Origin: an uncultured Prevotella sp.
GTDB lineage: Bacteria > Bacteroidota > Bacteroidia > Bacteroidales > Bacteroidaceae
Assembly: GCA_944321295.1 (NCBI GenBank)
Contig: CALUKU010000011.1
Location: 1-64,000 of the forward strand
Direction of reading: 5' to 3'
Length of the DNA stretch: 64,000 nt
Numbering within the stretch: position 1 is the stretch's first letter; each line of letters starts with the position of its first letter. The translations under genes and the position numbers were made by a program. Positions 35,179-43,006 of this stretch are shown piece by piece. The notes below the pieces were generated by a model. That model saw only the letters and a list, made by a program, of their open reading frames with translations. It was not told where the DNA came from and did not search any database.

Positions 35179-35370
35179 TTACCTCCTTTCCGTTAGACTC
35201 TCTTTTACTTTTTCTACATCAAACTCATAATTAGGACACTTGCTAATACCGCCCATAAGTAACAGTACAGGGAACATCAATCCATGCTTGCAAGACCTTC
35301 CGTGTATATCACAAGCAGACTTGCACTGATAGCACAGATATTTGTCCTGAATACATAATGTTGCGCTCAT
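35179..35370 (-). CDS. Small Cys-rich protein, unknown
   Basis: 63 aa with CYQCKSACDIHGRSCKHG and KCPNYEF; a zinc-binding-type cysteine pattern. Function unknown. Confidence 0.6.
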   Translation of the reverse strand: MSATLCIQDKYLCYQCKSACDIHGRSCKHGLMFPVLLLMGGISKCPNYEFDVEKVKESLTERR

Positions 35371-35732
35371 TCCATTTTCTCCTGTCTTTCGGGCAAAAGG
35401 TCGTCAACGTATGCCCAACATAAGATTTTATATTCAGCTACCATCTTTAGCCAATCCAAACCTTTATCATTTTCAATGCGATTAGTATAATACGCAATCT
35501 TCTTTATAGTTGGTTTCTTGAAAGGATTTGTATCGTCTGCCTTAAATATAAACCACCTCCCCACTTCTGGCTGTTCCTCTCTATCGTGCCACACGGAGTT
35601 GATGCGCCATTGTGCGCCAGCCATAAATCCGCTCTTTGCATCAGGATTATATGGGCATTCTCCAAATTCACCAGCACCAGCAAAAAGTAACGCCGCCTTT
35701 TCAATCTGTTCTTCTTTCATTTTCTTATCCAA
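35367..35732 (-). CDS. Accessory protein of a three-member paralog family (A)
   Basis: 121 aa. Core FMAGAQWRINSVWHDREEQPE ... WAYVDDLLPE matches the gene at 37311-37625 (FVAGARWRINSSWHKASEEPE ... WAYLDDFYPD). Function unknown; see the finding on paralogs. Confidence 0.68.
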   Translation of the reverse strand: MDKKMKEEQIEKAALLFAGAGEFGECPYNPDAKSGFMAGAQWRINSVWHDREEQPEVGRWFIFKADDTNPFKKPTIKKIAYYTNRIENDKGLDWLKMVAEYKILCWAYVDDLLPERQEKME

Positions 35733-36172
35733 TTTTTAAGTTTGTTGATGTATGTCGGTGGAACGTAGTAGTTGAACACTCCAAGTTCAAGTGCTCTTAT
35801 AGCCTCTCGCAACTCCTGAATGGCCTTATCAAGCCTTTCACGGTGAAAGTGAAACAAATCATCCTGTACTGGCGTATTCTGCAATCTTTTCAACTTTGAT
35901 TTCTTTGCCCGTAGTAGTGTCTTTGTCTTTTCCTCGATGTATTCCTGGCCCTGCTTCAACGTCTGTGCGCAGACTGTCAGCTCTACTTTCAGCCGTGGGT
36001 TGCTAACCTTAACAAGGGCAGCTATGTAGTCGAAGTACCACCGCCATTGTTCGATAATCCACATCGGTAACTTGTTGCGGTAATAGATAACCTCCCAATC
36101 GTTACAGCCTTTGCGAATGGCTATCTTCACGCATATTTGGTTATCCGTTCCCCACTTATTTTGCCTTGCCAT
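35717..36172 (-). CDS. Hypothetical protein, helical C-terminus
   Basis: 151 aa. N-terminal beta part (CVKIAIRKGCNDWEVIYYRNKLPMWIIEQWRWYF), helical C-terminus rich in Arg/Lys. No family recognised. Confidence 0.62.
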   Translation of the reverse strand: MARQNKWGTDNQICVKIAIRKGCNDWEVIYYRNKLPMWIIEQWRWYFDYIAALVKVSNPRLKVELTVCAQTLKQGQEYIEEKTKTLLRAKKSKLKRLQNTPVQDDLFHFHRERLDKAIQELREAIRALELGVFNYYVPPTYINKLKNWIRK

Positions 36173-36189
36173 AATTTTGGATTTGTTAT

Positions 36190-36393
36190 TTATTTATCAT
36201 CACTCGAACGAACTCTTGCCCTCTTGGTGATTTCTTTCCATACTTCTGTTGGTTGCATTTTGCCCAACGCATCAATCATCCATTCTGCGCCTGAAACAAA
36301 ACCATTTTCATAAGCGACCTCACCTATATAGTCAAGCCCTGTTTCGTTCATGGCGTGTTCCAATGCAGCCTTTTCAATATCCTCTCTTTCCAT
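36190..36393 (-). CDS. Accessory protein of the paralog family (short form, C)
   Basis: 67 aa. YENGFVSGAEWMIDALGK is a short relative of the FxxGAxWRI core of the genes at 35367 and 37311; the C-terminal half is missing. Confidence 0.58.
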   Translation of the reverse strand: MEREDIEKAALEHAMNETGLDYIGEVAYENGFVSGAEWMIDALGKMQPTEVWKEITKRARVRSSDDK

Positions 36394-36395
36394 AA

Positions 36396-36689
36396 TTATT
36401 CATCAAATTTCAATTCTTGCAATTCGCCCCGAATGCCATTGTAAACGGTTATTCCATTCGGCCTCCACTCCTTTGTTATGTCTTCGAGCTTTAAGAAGTC
36501 CAAAACAAATCCAAGACGTTCACGCTCCTTACCCAAGTACATTGCACATAAGCCCATTTCAACAGCTATCTTATTATGTCTTTTCGAGCCTATTTCTTCC
36601 TTTATTATTTGCTCACGAAGTCTCTCGTATTTCCTTGACAGGCTTACGTAAGCCTTTGCGTGTATTGATATATATTCGTATTTTTTCAT
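36396..36689 (-). CDS. Helical hypothetical protein
   Basis: 97 aa with repeated charged helices (YISIHAKAYVSLSRKYERLREQIIKEEIGSKRHNKIAVEMGLCAMYLGKERERLGF). Function unknown. Confidence 0.6.
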   Translation of the reverse strand: MKKYEYISIHAKAYVSLSRKYERLREQIIKEEIGSKRHNKIAVEMGLCAMYLGKERERLGFVLDFLKLEDITKEWRPNGITVYNGIRGELQELKFDE

Positions 36690-36732
36690 TTTGCTTGTTT
36701 CTTTTCAACTCATAATACACATTTCTTTACAC

Positions 36733-37293
36733 TCAATAACTTTTACCACCATGCTTAAAGGAGCGCATTTCATTGTATTTCATTTTCTGATTTATGAACC
36801 ATTCAATATCTATTCCCTTACTATCGCAATAGGCAATAACAGCGGCTATCGTAAGACACAATACGTAAGAAAGGTTGTAAAAGCCATTAGTCAAGACACC
36901 GCAAATGTCAAACATAATCTCGGTGAATGCACACGGCACATCCCTCAATTTTAATTTTTTGAGCATCTTGTTAGTGCGGTCAAAATCTATACCCCTTAAT
37001 CCGCCCAAATCAAGACAGCGTATAACGACATCACAAAGTTCATCTTCAACGCTGTTTTTGATAAATATTTCAAAGTCCACATTCCAAGGACAATCACCCT
37101 TGGAGGCATTTGTTAAGAACTTCCCCAAATCAGCGTGCCGTCCTTTCCTGTCAGCTTCAACGGCTTCGGAAACTTCGGTTATAACCATCATCCGCCAATG
37201 GTTATCACTAAGTTCTTGGTCGTGCCAGCCGTGTGCCTTGGCTGTTGCAAATGCCCTGTCACGCAAGCCGTTAAAATCAATGTCGCATTTCAT
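36733..37293 (-). CDS. MazG-like NTP pyrophosphohydrolase
   Basis: 186 aa. EVSEAVEADRKGRHAD and later VEDELCDVVIRCLDLG give the E-x-x-E ... E-x-x-D metal motifs of all-alpha NTP pyrophosphohydrolases. Removes NTPs or alarmones; phage homologs may counter the host stringent response. A second helical region follows the domain. Confidence 0.78.
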   Translation of the reverse strand: MKCDIDFNGLRDRAFATAKAHGWHDQELSDNHWRMMVITEVSEAVEADRKGRHADLGKFLTNASKGDCPWNVDFEIFIKNSVEDELCDVVIRCLDLGGLRGIDFDRTNKMLKKLKLRDVPCAFTEIMFDICGVLTNGFYNLSYVLCLTIAAVIAYCDSKGIDIEWFINQKMKYNEMRSFKHGGKSY

Positions 37294-37310
37294 TTTTTGC
37301 AGTTTTTAGT

Positions 37311-37625
37311 TTACTTAATTTCATCAGGATAAAAGTCATCAAGATAAGCCCAAAGAACGGTATGAAAGAATGCCACATGAGTATTCCACAACAGGCTTTT
37401 CACGCCCATGTTAAAGCTGTAAACACCTTTCCTGCCAGTCTGCCGTATTTCGATAAAGATACGGTCGTATTCAGGCTCTTCACTCGCTTTGTGCCATGAT
37501 GAATTTATACGCCATCTTGCACCTGCCACAAATGCCTGTGGTATCGGTGTTGAAAGTTCCTTAGTGTAAGGAAAATTCTTGTGGCAATATTCATTTGCCT
37601 TTTGCTCTATCTGTTCAAGTTCCAT
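37311..37625 (-). CDS. Accessory protein of a three-member paralog family (B)
   Basis: 104 aa. PQAFVAGARWRINSSWHKASEEPEYDRIFIEIRQ ... LWAYLDDFYPDEI. Relative of the genes at 35367 and 36190. Function unknown. Confidence 0.68.
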   Translation of the reverse strand: MELEQIEQKANEYCHKNFPYTKELSTPIPQAFVAGARWRINSSWHKASEEPEYDRIFIEIRQTGRKGVYSFNMGVKSLLWNTHVAFFHTVLWAYLDDFYPDEIK

Positions 37626-37628
37626 ACA

Positions 37629-38315
37629 TCAGCCCTCCCTGCTGCATTGTTCGTTATATGCGCACTCACCACTACAAAACGGCAACCGCTGGGTAGTGAC
37701 GACCTTTTTATTTATCCACCTGCCATGCAAGCTGTCATACACACGCTTAAGCCCAATTCCAATGATTGTTTTATACACGACCCTATTGTTAGGCACTTGC
37801 TTGTGGCAATATGTGCAAGCCGTATATCCTTCCCGTGGCTTATAGTACGTTTCGTATCTTTCCATCCGCCTTTGACATTCCGCCTCCGCCTTGTCATAAT
37901 AACAAGTGTATTCGCCGTCTTCCTTTGTCAAATCGCTATAACGCACGGAACTAAGAGTTACGCCTCGTTCATGCTTGCATGAAATGAAATAAGACAACTC
38001 GAATTTGTCGCGGATTTTCTGAATGAATGAAAAGTATGCCGTGATTTTCTCGACATCCTTTCTTTGTGCGCGTTTGCCTATCTGTGGCCGTTCCCAAAAC
38101 CTTGACCTATATTCTTGCGGCAACGTCAACTCTATCTTGTCAACTTTCCATACCTCAATTTGTGGCGGCATTCCTACTATCCTGTATATGACATCTACAT
38201 TTTGCGGAACTTTCGCCAAAAGGTTTTCCTTTATTTCCGAAAGTAAGTTGTCAACGTGTGCATCTTCCTGCCGGAACTGTTCCGTTATTGTCAATGCTTT
38301 TTCTTTCATTGCCAT
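37629..38315 (-). CDS. Zinc-ribbon-type hypothetical protein
   Basis: 228 aa; C-terminal CTYCHKQVPNNRVVYKTIIGIGLKRVYDSLHGRWINKK ... PFCSGECAYNEQC has CxxC ... CxxxC pairs, likely one zinc site. N-terminal helical part. Directly follows the DnaC-like loader. Possibly DNA-binding; not shown. Confidence 0.65.
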   Translation of the reverse strand: MAMKEKALTITEQFRQEDAHVDNLLSEIKENLLAKVPQNVDVIYRIVGMPPQIEVWKVDKIELTLPQEYRSRFWERPQIGKRAQRKDVEKITAYFSFIQKIRDKFELSYFISCKHERGVTLSSVRYSDLTKEDGEYTCYYDKAEAECQRRMERYETYYKPREGYTACTYCHKQVPNNRVVYKTIIGIGLKRVYDSLHGRWINKKVVTTQRLPFCSGECAYNEQCSREG

Positions 38316-38326
38316 CCGTCTTTAAG

Positions 38327-39154
38327 TTATTTCCTGCGACTTCCGCCGTGCAATTCGATTACGTTAAAACTCTTAAACCTGTCAACAAGGCGTTGTTCAA
38401 AGCGTTCTTTCAAAGCCTTAACCGCCAAGTTGCTTGTTATGTGGTATCTCTTGCCCGTCTGTTGGTATATCTCGTAACGTGCAAAAAGAAACTCATCAGT
38501 CACCTGCGACAGCATCGTGCCAAAGCTCTTTTGATTTTCGGTCATCAGCCCCAAGTCGTTAAGGCAGACGTTAAAAGGCGTACCTTCGGAGGCCTTTTCA
38601 TTGGCGCATTCGTTGTAGGTGTACTTGTCAATATGCCCGTGTACCTTGTAATAATTCATAAGCTGCGTTGCGCTGATATTGACAAAGTAGTTGTCATTCC
38701 TCGTCTCGCGCAGATACTCGGAAAATATCTGCATAAGCATTGTCTTTCCCGTTCCCGGCTCGCCTATCAAAAGCAAGTTTTTATGCAGTCTATAATGTTC
38801 ATTAGGAAACACATCCTCGGCAAGTTTACAGCCATTGAAATAATATGTCATGAAGCGCAACACATCCCTGTTGTATTCGTCAATTACGAATGTAGAATAT
38901 TCGCGCAACATCAGTGTATTGCCTATTTCCGAAATCATCTTGGCGTGCAACTCATATTCGTCCGGGTTTTCCAAGTTGTACCTAAAACCTTTCAGAATAG
39001 TCCTGCGGTGTTTCTGCACCTCCCACTCCGCCTGTTCCTTTGACAGGCTGTAACGTTGCTGTTGATAGTCCCTTATTATCTGTAACGCCGCTTCCTGCGT
39101 AAGCGGCTTTCCATTGAGTTCCATATCTTTTAACTTTTTCATTGTATGCGTCAA
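38327..39154 (-). CDS. DnaC/DnaI-like helicase loader ATPase
   Basis: 275 aa. Walker A LLIGEPGTGKTMLMQIF, sensor/Walker-B-like CLNDLG, arginine-finger region LVDRFKSFNVIELHG. Loads the host replicative helicase at the phage origin. The N-terminal ~57 residues overlap the 3' end of the initiator gene by 173 bases in another frame. Confidence 0.85.
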   Translation of the reverse strand: MTHTMKKLKDMELNGKPLTQEAALQIIRDYQQQRYSLSKEQAEWEVQKHRRTILKGFRYNLENPDEYELHAKMISEIGNTLMLREYSTFVIDEYNRDVLRFMTYYFNGCKLAEDVFPNEHYRLHKNLLLIGEPGTGKTMLMQIFSEYLRETRNDNYFVNISATQLMNYYKVHGHIDKYTYNECANEKASEGTPFNVCLNDLGLMTENQKSFGTMLSQVTDEFLFARYEIYQQTGKRYHITSNLAVKALKERFEQRLVDRFKSFNVIELHGGSRRK

Positions 39155-39824
39155 TTACCCATGTGAGAATGGCGCGATAATCAGATTTATATGTCCTACC
39201 TGAACTACCTTTATAGTTGTCAAGTATGTATATATACCCCTTGACCTCTTCCTCTGAATGGTTGTTCAAGAGCTTTTCGTATTCCGTCTTCGTTAGACTT
39301 ACGAACTCGGCGTATTGCACCTTGGGTTCTTTCTTCTTTTTCGTTTTTTTCGGTGTCGGTGTCATCGTCATTTTCCTTTCAGGCGGCTTTTCAGGTACGC
39401 TTTCCGTCACTTCCTGTTTTGCGACCTTTTCAGGCTTTTTGGGGTTGGCATTCTGAAGCCTTGCCTTTGTCCTGTCACCACCTTTTTTCCCGGCCATGCG
39501 CCTTACCGCGCTGATTATGCTGCTTTTCATCATCTTCACGTTGCAATATTCGCCTTGGAGGTTGACTTGCAACAAACCTGCGTTTATCAGGCGTTCCAAA
39601 GGCGTATCGTCTATTATCGCCAACAGCCGCATAATCTCATTCTTCGTGTAAGCCTTGCCATCGGGTCTTGCCATTATTCCGCGCCGTGGGCTGCTCCACA
39701 TATAGCAAAGCAAATCCATAAACAAGCCCTTGACGTGTGGCGGCAATATTAGGACATCAGGATTGGTAAGCCAAAATTCGGTGTCTATCGGAAGCGGTGG
39801 TATGCTTGCCTTGCGCCGTTTCAT
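38982..39824 (-). CDS. Phage replication initiator / replisome organiser-like
   Basis: 280 aa. N-terminal winged-helix-like part (FWLTNPDVLILPPHVKGLFMDLLCYMWSSPRRGIM, TKNEIMRLLAIIDDTPLERLINAGLLQ), a K/P-rich linker, and C-terminal KSDYRAILTWVIDAYNEK. This organisation plus the downstream DnaC-like gene marks a replication initiator. The last ~57 codons overlap the loader and are S/T/G-rich, so the true end may be earlier. Confidence 0.75.
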   Translation of the reverse strand: MKRRKASIPPLPIDTEFWLTNPDVLILPPHVKGLFMDLLCYMWSSPRRGIMARPDGKAYTKNEIMRLLAIIDDTPLERLINAGLLQVNLQGEYCNVKMMKSSIISAVRRMAGKKGGDRTKARLQNANPKKPEKVAKQEVTESVPEKPPERKMTMTPTPKKTKKKKEPKVQYAEFVSLTKTEYEKLLNNHSEEEVKGYIYILDNYKGSSGRTYKSDYRAILTWVIDAYNEKVKRYGTQWKAAYAGSGVTDNKGLSTATLQPVKGTGGVGGAETPQDYSERF

Positions 39825-39838
39825 GTTTGTAGTTATAA

Positions 39839-39860
39839 GGAGGGTACTTTCGCACCCTCC
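39839..39860 (-). terminator. Short hairpin between replication genes
   Basis: GGAGGGT/ACCCTCC 7-bp stem on the minus strand with only a weak T-run (TTATAAC). Could be an intra-operon attenuator or RBS-sequestering element ahead of the initiator gene. Weak. Confidence 0.4.
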
Positions 39861-39871
39861 GTGTTGTTTAA

Positions 39872-40633
39872 TTAGGCTTCCAATATTGCAATGTCCGGCG
39901 CAACATCCTTAATTTTAGCAATAACTTGGTCTATGCAAGTATCGCGGTATGTTTCCGCCATCTCCTTAGCACCCGGCGAAACAAGTTGCAGATAAACATC
40001 GCCGTCTGAAATGTAGTGGTCGAACTCTATTTCAAAACCCTGTTTTGCAGTCCCCTTGAATATCGCCATGTTCACCGTGAAGCTCTTGGGCAATGAGCTT
40101 TCCACCTGACAGCGGTAGACATCCGCCATTGAGCCTGACGGGTCGCGCTGTTTCTCAATCTCCGCCGTTGCCTTTGCCTTGAAGTTCTTAAGAATGCTTA
40201 CCAACTTCATACATTGTTCGCGGTCTGAAAAAACGCTTCGATTAAGGCGTAAGAACTGCCCCAACTTGGCAGGTTGCCAACCCTTGCTTGGGTCGTTAAT
40301 TCCGAATGCGGCGTATGTGTCTGTATATTCAGCACGGCCTGTGAACTTGCTTTTGGCATAGAAGTCCCTTTCGTTGACGGTAAGGGTTATTTGACATTTC
40401 TCTCGCTCAACCAGCACGTTCGCCTGTTGAATATCTATCGTCCCGATACGCTTTGACAGCCAGTCGTAAGGCGTTGAAAGTACACCTATAACATCCCTAC
40501 TTTCGGGGGCTTTAAGTTCAAGCTGCTGTACCTTGGCTGCTTCGCCTTGACGCAATACCACCTCAATAGGCTTATCGCCTTTGTATTCACCGATATTTAT
40601 TACAATACCTTTTTCCATTTCTTCGGTTTTCAT
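39872..40633 (-). CDS. Hypothetical early protein, unknown
   Basis: 253 aa. Mixed alpha/beta; no family recognised (…LSTPYDWLSKRIGTIDIQQANVLVEREKCQITLTVNERDFYAKSKFTGRAEY…). Frequent upstream of replication genes in Bacteroidetes prophages. Function unknown. Confidence 0.65.
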   Translation of the reverse strand: MKTEEMEKGIVINIGEYKGDKPIEVVLRQGEAAKVQQLELKAPESRDVIGVLSTPYDWLSKRIGTIDIQQANVLVEREKCQITLTVNERDFYAKSKFTGRAEYTDTYAAFGINDPSKGWQPAKLGQFLRLNRSVFSDREQCMKLVSILKNFKAKATAEIEKQRDPSGSMADVYRCQVESSLPKSFTVNMAIFKGTAKQGFEIEFDHYISDGDVYLQLVSPGAKEMAETYRDTCIDQVIAKIKDVAPDIAILEA

Positions 40634-40652
40634 ATTCTTTTGATTTTAATTG

Positions 40653-41084
40653 TTAAACATTGTCTGTCCCTGTTCCGCGCATCTGTTGAAACATCGTGCG
40701 TTGCCTTTCTTCGGGAGTTATGTGCCGTTCCTCTATCTTGTAGCCGTCAGGCGAATAAATTGCCGTGCGCCCCTCTTCGGGGTCAACGAACTTGTAACAA
40801 TCGCGCTTTACCCATTCGCCACCAGCCTTAAGCTCATCGAGGATTTTTCCTACCTGTTCTTGCAACGGCTTAATCTGACCTTTTATATTCGTCCTAACTT
40901 CGGCAAGCTCATCTTCAAGCTCTCGAATTTGGATTGACACATTCGCCAGCTCCGCCCGGCGTTTGTTTATTTCTTCCTGTTCAAACTTCCTTGTGTAGCT
41001 CTTTTCTACAATTTGGTCGGCATTATCCCTCAAATGCTGTTCCCTTTCCGATATTGGCATATCGGCAAATAATACGTCTTGCAT
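40653..41084 (-). CDS. Coiled-coil early protein, unknown
   Basis: 143 aa; an extended coiled coil (YTRKFEQEEINKRRAELANVSIQIRELEDELAEVRTNIKGQIKPLQEQVGKILDEL) in the middle. Directly downstream of the DGR target at 41108-41692 (23-bp gap). Function unknown; possible binding partner of that protein only by position. Confidence 0.65.
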   Translation of the reverse strand: MQDVLFADMPISEREQHLRDNADQIVEKSYTRKFEQEEINKRRAELANVSIQIRELEDELAEVRTNIKGQIKPLQEQVGKILDELKAGGEWVKRDCYKFVDPEEGRTAIYSPDGYKIEERHITPEERQRTMFQQMRGTGTDNV

Positions 41085-41107
41085 AATTCAAAAATTTTTT
41101 TGATTGT

Positions 41108-41692
41108 TCACTCTGTCTTGATTTTCCAGTCAAGCAACAGCCATTCCGCCCAAAGCTCAATGAATTGCTTTCCAAAATACTTTGCTTTTTCTTTATCTTC
41201 CTGGCACAAGCGGAAGCCAACGTCCGCAGCCGAGCCCGAGGAACGGCCATCCGCGTTCAGAGCGCCGAACCCAGCAATCGCACCGTGACTCGCATACGCG
41301 CACAACAAGCCCCCTTTGTCCTCATCGCTCATATCATCCATTTCTCTTTGCGTGTACAACGCAAACCAAGGATAATAAAACCATTTGCGGCCTTCGGGGT
41401 CGGGTACAGGCTTAAAGTTCCTGCCCCACAAAGCACGGCTTATCGTTTCCAACTTCATCAGGGCTATATGTCTTGCCTCACACCCGGCATTCAACAGTTT
41501 TTCTTCATCAATAGGCTCTTCATCAAGCGCAATGCACGCATCAGCATAACTCTTGATACTCTTGTAGTCATCAAGACTCGGCTTTGCAGTATTTCTGCCT
41601 AACAGCGCATCAAGGACTTTTTTCATGTATTCATCAGCGACTTTATAAGCCGCGTCAACGTTACTTTGTTTGATTTCGATTGTTTTCTCCAT
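41108..41692 (-). CDS. Second DGR target: early protein with internal VR
   Basis: 194 aa. N-terminal helical half, then WGRNFKPVPDPEGRKWFYYPWFALYTQREMDD and VR2, encoding GGLLCAYASHGAIAGFGALNADG...ADVGFRLCQ. The VR is followed by ~32 more residues (KEKAKYFGKQFIELWAEWLL), so unlike VR1 it is not C-terminal. No signal peptide or membrane segment is seen. It lies in the recombination/replication cluster, between a 74-aa ORF and a coiled-coil protein. The variable surface would face intracellular ligands; that is inference. Confidence 0.88.
   Translation of the reverse strand: MEKTIEIKQSNVDAAYKVADEYMKKVLDALLGRNTAKPSLDDYKSIKSYADACIALDEEPIDEEKLLNAGCEARHIALMKLETISRALWGRNFKPVPDPEGRKWFYYPWFALYTQREMDDMSDEDKGGLLCAYASHGAIAGFGALNADGRSSGSAADVGFRLCQEDKEKAKYFGKQFIELWAEWLLLDWKIKTE
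41203..41314 (-). repeat. DGR variable region VR2 (internal)
   Basis: Aligned to TR (75 bases visible, 11 differences, 10 at template adenines; the single exception is one T-to-G change in the template's tyrosine codon). Constant end 41203-41219 is identical to the VR1 end. Constant other end at 41297-41314. Confidence 0.9.
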
Positions 41693-41849
41693 CTTTCTTT
41701 AATTTTAATTTGTTCAACTTTTTAATGTTTATCTTTGTCATTCTTATAGCATTCAAGACCCTCAAGCTCTTTACCTGCGGCATATTTTGCAATATTAATG
41801 GCAAGTGTCTTGTCAACTCCGCTACAATGTTGTCAGGTACGTTTATCAT
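41661..41849 (-). CDS. Small early protein, uncertain
   Basis: About 62 aa from the ATG at 41849 (an upstream in-frame start would overlap the previous gene). Overlaps the start of the DGR target by 32 bases. Basic C-terminus (KLKLKKDGENNRNQTK). Function unknown. Confidence 0.45.
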   Translation of the reverse strand: MINVPDNIVAELTRHLPLILQNMPQVKSLRVLNAIRMTKINIKKLNKLKLKKDGENNRNQTK

Positions 41850-42264
41850 AAGCCCTCCAAAATCTATCAGGGTCAGGTATTTCAATATTCAAGAACTCAC
41901 GCCCGTATTCACGTAGCTTTTCGCAATAGGTCGAAAACGTAACGGTATCCATCGCCGCTGTCGAGCCGGGAAAGCTGATAATTTCGCCTGTATGCCTATT
42001 CACAACCTTGTCGGCTGTCATCTGCGACTTAAAGAACTCGTGTACCTGTTCAGTGCTTGTAAACTCCCACCCGGCATCAAGCAAGGCATCAAGCAACATC
42101 GGGTATATGCACCCCCAAAGCCAGCCGTTTTGGTCGTTGCTGCGCGGTTTGCGTATCTTTTCAACGCTTACACGGTAGAAGCCATCGCACACTGACTTAA
42201 AGTAGTTGTACAACCCTTTAAGATTGAACAGGCCGTTACGTTTTTCGACTACTATCTTACGCAT
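41833..42264 (-). CDS. NinB-like recombination protein
   Basis: About 143 aa. IRKPRSNDQNGWLWGCIYPMLLDALLDAGWEF matches the 'RSxxQNxxxWGxxxP' signature of NinB-type phage recombination proteins. Located in the RecT cluster. Start at MRKIVVEK preferred over five extra residues. Confidence 0.7.
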   Translation of the reverse strand: MRKIVVEKRNGLFNLKGLYNYFKSVCDGFYRVSVEKIRKPRSNDQNGWLWGCIYPMLLDALLDAGWEFTSTEQVHEFFKSQMTADKVVNRHTGEIISFPGSTAAMDTVTFSTYCEKLREYGREFLNIEIPDPDRFWRAYDKRT

Positions 42265-42266
42265 TG

Positions 42267-42995
42267 CTACATTTTGCAAAGTTCAATACATAATCCCTTA
42301 CCTGCGACATATACGGGCTTGCCTGTCTGTGCTTCAATTTCCGTCTTGAAACGTCGCTCATCACTATTGTTGTCTGACAAATGAAGCAACACTATCTCCG
42401 AAACATCGCTTAGGTCGTTTGCGGCAAGCACCGCCTTGCACGTGTTTAATTCAAGATGTGTTGTCATCAGCCTTTCACGCTGTGATGGTAGGGTGCGCCC
42501 TTCGGCTATCGCCCTTACAAGGTCAGGGTCTGAATAATTACACTCAATCATTATGTGGTTTAGGCCAGGGAAACTATATTCACACATACAACTGTCAGTG
42601 AGGAACATCAACCTGCCGAACGCGGCGTGCTCTATCAGATAACCTGCGCAAGGCACGTCATGGCACGCCGGGAAGCCAAGCACCTTAAAGCCGCCAAACC
42701 TGTAACCCTTGCCATAGGCAAGCCTTATCGCCCTCGAGCCGTCTATATGCTTGGCCTCCCATACTTCGGGCAGTGCAATTACGGGGAAGCCACATTCAAC
42801 CATGTATTTTATGTACTTCGCATGGTCATTGTGTTGGTGCGTCACAAGACATCCTACAACCTTGCCCAACTTGTAACCGATAGCCTTTTTGTAGTCTGAA
42901 ATGCGCACGCCAGCTTCAATGAGCAAGGCCTCCTTTCCGTCTTCAAGGATATAACCATTGCCACTTGAACTGCTACCCAATACCTTCAATTCCAT
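42267..42995 (-). CDS. MBL-fold metallo-hydrolase
   Basis: 242 aa. THQHNDHAKYIKYM (HxHxDH metal motif), later NDHxx type acids in LLHLSDNNSDERRFK. MBL-fold hydrolases next to RecT occur in other phages (for example Listeria A118-type), where they are thought to act on DNA ends or repair intermediates. Substrate unknown. Confidence 0.85.
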   Translation of the reverse strand: MELKVLGSSSSGNGYILEDGKEALLIEAGVRISDYKKAIGYKLGKVVGCLVTHQHNDHAKYIKYMVECGFPVIALPEVWEAKHIDGSRAIRLAYGKGYRFGGFKVLGFPACHDVPCAGYLIEHAAFGRLMFLTDSCMCEYSFPGLNHIMIECNYSDPDLVRAIAEGRTLPSQRERLMTTHLELNTCKAVLAANDLSDVSEIVLLHLSDNNSDERRFKTEIEAQTGKPVYVAGKGLCIELCKM

Positions 42996-43006
42996 TACTT
43001 ACACTC

